Assembly: GCA_964019055.1 (NCBI GenBank)
Contig: OZ025206.1
Location: 10,771,486 to 10,835,485, forward strand
Length of the DNA stretch: 64,000 nt
Reading direction: 5' to 3'
Source: Anthopleura xanthogrammica
Lineage: Eukaryota > Cnidaria > Anthozoa > Actiniaria > Actiniidae
Below the pieces are notes generated by a model that saw only the letters and a list, made by a program, of their open reading frames with translations, did not search any database and had not been told where the DNA came from. Below are positions 58,101 to 64,000 of the stretch, piece by piece. The first letter of the stretch is position 1. Each line of letters opens with the position of its first letter. The translations under genes were made by a program, and so were the position numbers.

Positions 58101-59020
58101 TTTGTAATACTCAAGTAAAGTCGATGCTACTAATGAGCCGCCTGTTCGTACCTCAAATGTTTTATTTAAAAAATCCTTTCAAGTTTTATCGAACCCTGAA
58201 ACAACCTCTGGGCTTATCAAGTCAGGGCGCGGCTAACTCACACACCGAATTAGAATGTAGCGTGTTGGGTTTTGCTGGGGGATCGAGGAAAACCGGACTG
58301 AGAACCCCGGAGAAAAATCCTCTTGTATCGTCATTGACTTTAGCAACCGGTGGAGATTTTTTCTTATTCATCAGTTATTCCTGCATAGCACATCATAGCC
58401 TGTGTTATACTAATATTCTTATTGATTGTTTTTCAGCTAATAATCTCAACACAGCAGTAGCTCATCTCCTGTTGTTTCAATTATACCCCAAGGGCGTGGT
58501 CGTGTGATATCATCCTAAGCTCCTGATATGTATTCATGAGAACCATGTTGTGATCCACCGCCAACATCACTAATCACAGGAAACAATACCTCTCTCTCGT
58601 AATACGCATTCATTTGTACGGCTGGTATATAAACTTTGTTATTTTGTTTGGAATAATAGAAAAATCGAGTCCAGTACAATGTGTTTGATTTTAAGCCTGA
58701 TTTAATATTTTTTTAGATAGAATTTTTCAATTTTTTTCCTACCAAGCCAGAACTCAAGTCCTGCAGCCCATGTTTAGTTTCATTACTGCTGGCGCGTCAG
58801 GTAATACATTAAAGAATTCACACGCAAACCTAGTTTATTTTTCGTTAAACATCTTGGGGGGTGTTTTGTAAGCATTCGACAAGTTTCTTGCCACATCAAC
58901 CAAAAATAATAAGTTCATCCCGGCGACTCGAATTCCCTTTAAATAAATTAGTTAAATTGTTCGTTCTTCAAGGATTTGAATAGAAGGCAGACCACACATG
59001 AATTCATATATTCTTATTAC
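55200..59020. other. Intergenic region between EZH2 and ABCC4
   Basis: No exon chain recognised. It holds a TTTC-rich microsatellite (about 55320-55366), a foldback at 56.55 kb and, at 58.17-58.33 kb, a stretch (CCTCTGGGCTTATCAAGTCA, then GAGGAAAACCGGACTGAGAA) that resembles sequence near 12.38 kb and the GGAGGAAACC/GGAGAAAAC motif near 44.82 kb. Open frames such as 57995-58507 overlap that repeat and have no protein similarity that I can see. Confidence 0.55.
56550..56665. mobile_element. Foldback element around a GACTGGG core
   Basis: AAAGACTGGGTC, GTGCATTGTGGGACTG at the left and CAGTCCCACAATGCACTGCA, TTTACCCAGTCTTTC at the right. A single arm of the same sequence occurs at about 31632-31690. 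Confidence 0.85.
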
Positions 59021-59034
59021 ATTCGTTCTTACTG

Positions 59035-59227
59035 TGATTCTCAATATATTCTACGGACTCTGTAGTCGCGAGTTTCCCGTTGGAATTTTGTTTTTCACTG
59101 CCGCCAGTCAAAAATAAAAAAGGCACCTACTGATTAGTTTTGATTGACGGCAGCGAAAAAAACAATTTCACGACAAGCAGTTGAAATGTCCGAGTTCTCA
59201 GAATATTGAAAACCGCAGTAATGGCAA
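59035..59227. mobile_element. Foldback element, family E copy 2, touching the ABCC4 start
   Basis: Inverse of the element at 51.47 kb: CGCGAGTTTCCCGTTGGAAT, TTTTTCACTGCCGCCAGTCA, AATTTCACGACAAGCAGTTG, AAATGTCCGAGTTCTCAGAA, CGCAGTAA. Similarity runs to the proposed ABCC4 initiator ATG at 59221 and stops a few bases after it. Confidence 0.82.
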
Positions 59228-62200
59228 GCGCAGAATCGTCGTCGCGACGAAGTAAGTTATGGTGGACGTCAATCAAGGCGTATCCATGACATTACATAGG
59301 CACGTGACCTGGAGATCCCCGCTGGCTTATCCTAAGTTCGACAGGATCCTGCGCGCACTTTGGTACACAAGAGCGACACCCGGGGGGGGGGGGGGGGGGG
59401 GCCCGGGGAGCGACAACGGATTCATACGGCACTATTCGCTGTTGATTAATCTTAAAGGCGATTTCTATTATTTTTTATAGTCGAATTATTTTCTAATGCA
59501 GGTAATCCCCTGGCCATGGCTGTCGTAAAGTACGAGAGGATACGAGAACCCAACAAAGTGTACGTCAACCCAAAGGCCAAAGCAGGCTTCCTTTCCCGCA
59601 TCACCTTCTGGTGGATGAACGGTTTATTTCTCACTGGAAGCGAACGTCCTCTAGAAAACCATGATCTCTATCCATTATTAGAAGAAGACAGGACTGAAAA
59701 ACTCACCGAAAAACTACAGCAAGAATTCAACAAACTCAAAGACTTACCAGGGAACAAGAGAACTCGTTTACTTAAGGCCCTTATCTATATGTTCCCAGGG
59801 TACTTATACGTGTTTACGATATGCGCCGGCTTGACGGGTGCCCTGTGTAATGTTCTACAGCCAGTTTTCCTTAGTCTACTGTTGTCTCAGCTTGTACAGC
59901 CTTCACCTTTAGTCAGCTACAAGTGGTGTTATATCTATGCCATAGGGATATGTGTTTGTTCGTTGATAAGGTGTTTAGTGTTACAGCAGTTTGCTGAACG
60001 GAACCTCTTGACAGCGATGAGATGGCGAGTGGCGACCATTGGCATGATCTTCAAAAAGGTATGTCATTTTTGACCCGTACCAACCCATAGACCCCTTGCA
60101 GCATGTCGGAATGCAGCTCAATTTGTAGGTGAGACAAAACAATCGGTTCCAATTATCAGGAGATTGAATTTTTTTGTTTTGAGCTGCTTTGATATCACGT
60201 GAAAGGGGTTATACTCCTGTACGTTGTACATTCATTCATTATAACCATTTTATATGTAGGTCTCAGCCAGTTTCCTTACATCTTGATACCATTACTACCA
60301 GATTCCTTTAGTTCCTTTTGTTGGTCAGATACAAAACATTTACCCAAAGGAGCCCAAACAATTTTTAAATGAAAAAAGGATTCTAATCTAGAAGTAGTAT
60401 CAGGACGGGAAACGTCTGGAATTTTGGTTGACTTTTTGCCGGAGGAAAGTGCCTCAGAAAATCGACTAAAATTCCAGACACTTTCGCATTTGGCTTGTGC
60501 GAACAAAATTTCACCCATCAGACTTCGCAATGATTTGATGAATGGAAGGTATAAGGCCATACTTGTGCAATTATCTTGATTGCTCCTAGCGCGAACCTCT
60601 CTTTACGCACCCTTCCCTTTGAACCCTCGGCCCACCAATAGAAGGTACCTTCCCTTGCATGAAGCAATGACAAATTCCCGGCTTATCAGAATCATTTTTT
60701 TTCAGCTCTTACTCCTCAGTGAAACAACCATAACCAACGTTTCTTCTGGGTTAGTTCTTGATCTTGTCTCAGGCGACGTTCAACGCTTCGATAAAGTGTG
60801 TTTCCTTGCTGGTTACCTTGCTCTTAGTGTACCGGAAGTCGCAGCCGTGATATGCTTCATGTGGTACCTGATTGGCTGGAAGTCACTATCAGGTGCTCTA
60901 TTCATGTTGTTACTAGTATCTTATTATTCTGTTATGGGAGGACTGTGTGCTGCGCTCAGGCTCAAGATGGCCAAGATAACAGACCGGAGGCTTGGGATCA
61001 TGGGATCTGTGGTGTGTGGTATCAAGGCTATTAAGATGTATGCCTGGGAGTGGCCCTTCAGAGACATGGTGCAGGAGGTTAGAAGGTATGTTGTGTAAAC
61101 AGGAGGCACGTACATGTTACTTCATCGCCGTTATGTTGGTGGTCAGTTAACAGAAGAGTTCTTATAATTTTCCATCTCTAAGAAGTTACCACTAACTTGG
61201 CCGCCGTGACTTTCTCTTTTGCTTTTGAGACTATAAACTGTGATTAATCATAAGCCCCCACTACCAAGCATCGTACTGTATCATACAGGCGCGCTCCTTC
61301 ATAAAGACTGAGGAAGAATGAATGAATGAACGACAAGAGATTTCATTTCCTAATCGAGAATTTTTTTATTTTCTGTCCAACAATATGGCTGTCATGAAAC
61401 CCTCCTTTAGACCTCTTAAAAGATAGAGCGTAATGTTCCCCATTTCAGACCACGTGTCATTCTCTTGAGACTGATAATATTCTTTGTTTGACTCCATATT
61501 TGTGTGCTACCGTGAAACAAAGTAATGATACTCAAGGGAATGAAAAGTAGTGTGAAATGGGAAAACATTACGCCCAAGGTAAAGAGGTCTATTTAACAAA
61601 TAGAAAACGTTATGCCGTGTTAACATAGCCTGATATAAACACGAGGGAAGTTTGGGAGAAGTCGAGAGCTGTTGTGTAAAACCGAGCCGCTTAAAATATT
61701 GAAATTGCCGTGTTTACATAGCCTCATGTAAACATGGCTATAAGCCAATCTGAACTATTTTATAATATTATATAGCACAGCAACATTATGATGTTCGGTT
61801 AAACTTCTTTTTCCATTTATCATCTTTAGACAGGAGATCAACGTACTACGCAAGCGCAGTGCTATCCTAGCTACCTTCCCTAGTCTACAATTCTCTTCAA
61901 CAGCTATCGCTAGTCTCATCTCGCTTGTTACCCTCGCTTCCACTGGAACAGAGCTGACAACGTACAACGTCTTCGTGGTAGTGGCACTGCTCAGCACAAT
62001 ACGAGTGTCAGTGTGTGAAAATATCGCAAAGGGTGCGTTTAGTGTTGGCGAGTTTGTCTCCTCAATTCAGAGAATCCAAGCTTTCTTAGAACTGGAGGAG
62101 TTACCCCATCAGCATGGTAAACATGAAGCGGAAACCCGAATGAAGACAAGCAAGGAGTCCTTGTCTGTTGTTAAAGAGAGTGCTGAATCCACAGGTACAG

Positions 62201-62994
62201 AGAACGAAGAAGGGTCTTCTTCTTCATCTGAGAAATCTTTACTAACAGATACAGAGCTCGAGAAAACTAAGAAAGAAGAGCCCGAAGAACAGCCCAAACA
62301 AAGACGTCAACGAAGACTGCGCAAAAACAAGGACAGCGTAGATTATTCACTCAGACAAGTAAAACTGACTCTTCATAACGTTACATGCCATTGGATGAAA
62401 GGTAGTTCAAAACCAAACCTCAATAAAGTATCTTGTGAAGCTTTTGATGGAGAACTGATCCTCGTGACTGGACCAGTAGGATGCGGTAAGAGTACTCTGC
62501 TATCAACAATACTAGGCGAACTACCCATCACTTCCGGAAACATTACATGCAGCGGCAAAATAGCCCACGTCTCTCAAAGTCCATGGGTGTTCTCAGGGAC
62601 TATTAGGAGTAATATTCTGTTCGGTAAGAGATATGATCCACGTCAGTATGAGGCTGTCTTACAAGCATGTGATCTAGAGAGGGACATTAATAGTCTTCCT
62701 GATCGAGATGCAACGCGTATCGGAGAGAGAGGTACTTTACTGAGTGGTGGTCAGCGGACTCGTATAGCATTAGCACGCGCTGTGTATAGTGATGCAGAGA
62801 TCTATTTACTGGACGATCCACTTGGTGCTGTTGATAGCAAGGTCGGGAGGAATTTGTTTGAACGGTGTATTCAAGGCATTCTTGCTAAAAAGATACGGAT
62901 ACTAGTGACACATCAACTCCAGGTTAGTCAGCATCATCATCATCATCATCATTACCACCACCATCACCACCACCACCATCATCATCATTACCAC

Positions 62995-63045
<51 letters not shown>

Positions 63046-63171
63046 TATCATTACCACTACCATCACCACCACCACCATCATCATCATTACCACCACCATC
63101 ACCACCACCACCATCATCATCATTACCACCACCATCACCACCACCACCATCATCATCATTACCACCACCAT

Positions 63172-63203
<32 letters not shown>

Positions 63204-63208
63204 TCATT

Positions 63209-63252
<44 letters not shown>

Positions 63253-63264
63253 TACCACCATCAC

Positions 63265-63351
<87 letters not shown>

Positions 63352-63385
63352 TACCACCACCATCATCATCATCATCATCATCATT

Positions 63386-63416
<31 letters not shown>

Positions 63417-63463
63417 TCATCATTACCACCACCACCATCATCATCATCATCAGCATCATCATT

Positions 63464-63506
<43 letters not shown>

Positions 63507-63937
63507 CCACCACCACCACCATTCTAATCACTATAAGTACCATTATACTGTACTCGACTCTTAACCTGTCAGTGGGAATGTTTTTTTAAATACCTATTCT
63601 TTGTTTCAGTATCTTCAAAACGCTGACCACATAATCCTCATGAAGGACGGCGAAATCACAAAAGAGGGAAGCTACGTTGACATATGCAAAACCGGTGAAG
63701 AAATAGCATTTTTACAGAAAGAAGAAAAAACGTCCGTCATAGCTCCAAGACCTCTTTATAAAGATATCTCAGTGGAGGTCGAGAGTTGGAAGGAGAGCCA
63801 CTTCAGTAGCCTACAGCCTGCAGAAGAGGACCGTCAGACAGGCGCCATCTCTTGGTATCTTTACTGGAGGTACCTGACTGCTGGGGTGAAGCCTTTATTT
63901 CTCATCTTACTTGCTATTATTTTTATATTTGTGCAAG
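59221..63937 (+). CDS. ABCC4: ABCC4/MRP4-type ABC transporter, N-terminal part (5 exons; continues past the window)
   Basis: ATP-driven exporter of organic anions and cyclic nucleotides in the plasma membrane (family knowledge). Exons: 59221-59251, 59502-60058, 60706-61085, 61830-62922, 63610-63937, all in phase. Protein starts MASAESSSRRSNPLA; a second Met lies at 59516. TMD1 contains FLSRITFWWMNGLFLTG, the ABCC4-type entry motif, and several helices. NBD1 has Walker A GPVGCGKST, Q-loop VSQSPWVFSGT, signature LSGGQRTRIALARA, Walker B IYLLDDP, D-loop GAVDS and H-loop VTHQLQ. The last exon finishes NBD1 and begins TMD2 (SWYLYWRYLTAGVKPLF). A Ser/Glu/Lys-rich insertion of roughly 60-70 residues separates TMD1 from NBD1. 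Confidence 0.95.
59382..59407. repeat. G-run in ABCC4 intron 1
   Basis: About twenty G flanked by CCC on both sides (ACACCC before, CCCGGGG after) within the first intron. Confidence 0.88.
60087..60213. mobile_element. Foldback MITE, family B copy 6
   Basis: TAGACCCCTTGCAGCATGTC, GGAATGCAGCTCAATTTG, TTCCAATTATCAGGAGATTG, then GAGCTGCTTTGATATCACGT and GAAAGGGGTTATAC. ABCC4 intron 2. Confidence 0.88.
61408..61595. mobile_element. Foldback MITE, family A copy 5
   Basis: TAGACCTCTTAAAAGATAGA, CATTTCAGACCACGTGTCAT at the left; GTGTGAAATGGGAAAACATT, CGCCCAAGGTAAAGAGGTCT at the right. ABCC4 intron 3. Confidence 0.88.
62931..63526. repeat. 600-bp CAT/CCA trinucleotide tract in ABCC4 intron 4
   Basis: Nearly pure CAT and CAC triplets with periodic TAC interruptions, starting 8 bp after the donor (CTCCAG then GTTAGTCAG) at 62922. 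The triplet phase is unbroken, so the exon frame runs on as about 190 His/Tyr residues. The conserved NBD1 continuation (THQLQ joined to YLQNADHIILMKDG) comes from the exon at 63610, which shows that the tract is spliced out. Confidence 0.95.
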
Positions 63938-64000
63938 GTAAGGTCCGTTGTCAAAGTGCGTTCCCTTTCTTTCACGAGGGTTACATTTTTAGTTATTTTT

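Noticed and set aside
57995..58507. 170-codon open frame between EZH2 and ABCC4
   Set aside because: It overlaps a dispersed repeat and has no recognisable domain; no coding support.
62902..63543. 213-codon minus-strand frame of Met/Val repeats
   Set aside because: It is only the reverse complement of the CAT/CAC tract in ABCC4 intron 4.
62923..63564. Polyhistidine extension of the ABCC4 NBD1 exon as real coding sequence
   Set aside because: The conserved continuation of NBD1 (YLQNADHIILMKDG) is in the exon at 63610, reached by a good donor at 62922 and a TTGTTTCAG acceptor.

Overview
This window is nuclear DNA of an intron-rich animal. AT-rich introns with GT-AG splice sites split well-conserved metazoan genes, and short foldback (MITE-like) transposons fill introns and intergenic DNA. 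The mix of a vertebrate-like EZH2, biliverdin reductase A and ABCC4, with a two-pore channel that carries EF-hands, fits an early-branching animal, most likely an anthozoan cnidarian (coral or sea anemone). The sequence alone does not give the species. Exons were assembled by eye from splice signals plus reading-phase continuity; none of it is backed by transcripts or a database search.

Layout. 1-13.9 kb: no recognisable gene, only simple repeats, a 180-bp tandem duplication, a foldback element and, at the right edge, a decayed tandem array. 14.2-36.4 kb, minus strand: about 41 exons of a two-pore-channel-like cation channel (about 1258 aa) with an EF-hand linker, a C-terminal SH3 domain and a long basic tail. 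37.8-40.8 kb, minus strand: biliverdin reductase A in 5 exons. 41.1-55.0 kb, plus strand: a complete Enhancer-of-zeste (EZH2-type) H3K27 methyltransferase in 22 coding exons (707 aa). It is divergent from the reductase, with only 295 bp between the two start codons. 55.0-59.2 kb: intergenic. 59.2 kb to the window end, plus strand: the first five exons of an ABCC4/MRP4-type ABC transporter, running out of the window inside its second membrane domain.

The four genes show no obvious shared pathway, as expected for an animal chromosome. The most unusual items are the domain make-up of the channel (plant-TPC1-like EF-hands plus an SH3 domain), the shared promoter of BLVRA and EZH2, an ABCC4 start exon abutting a foldback transposon, a 600-bp CAT/CCA tract that fakes a polyhistidine extension of an ABCC4 exon, and at least four multi-copy foldback families in the same 64 kb.
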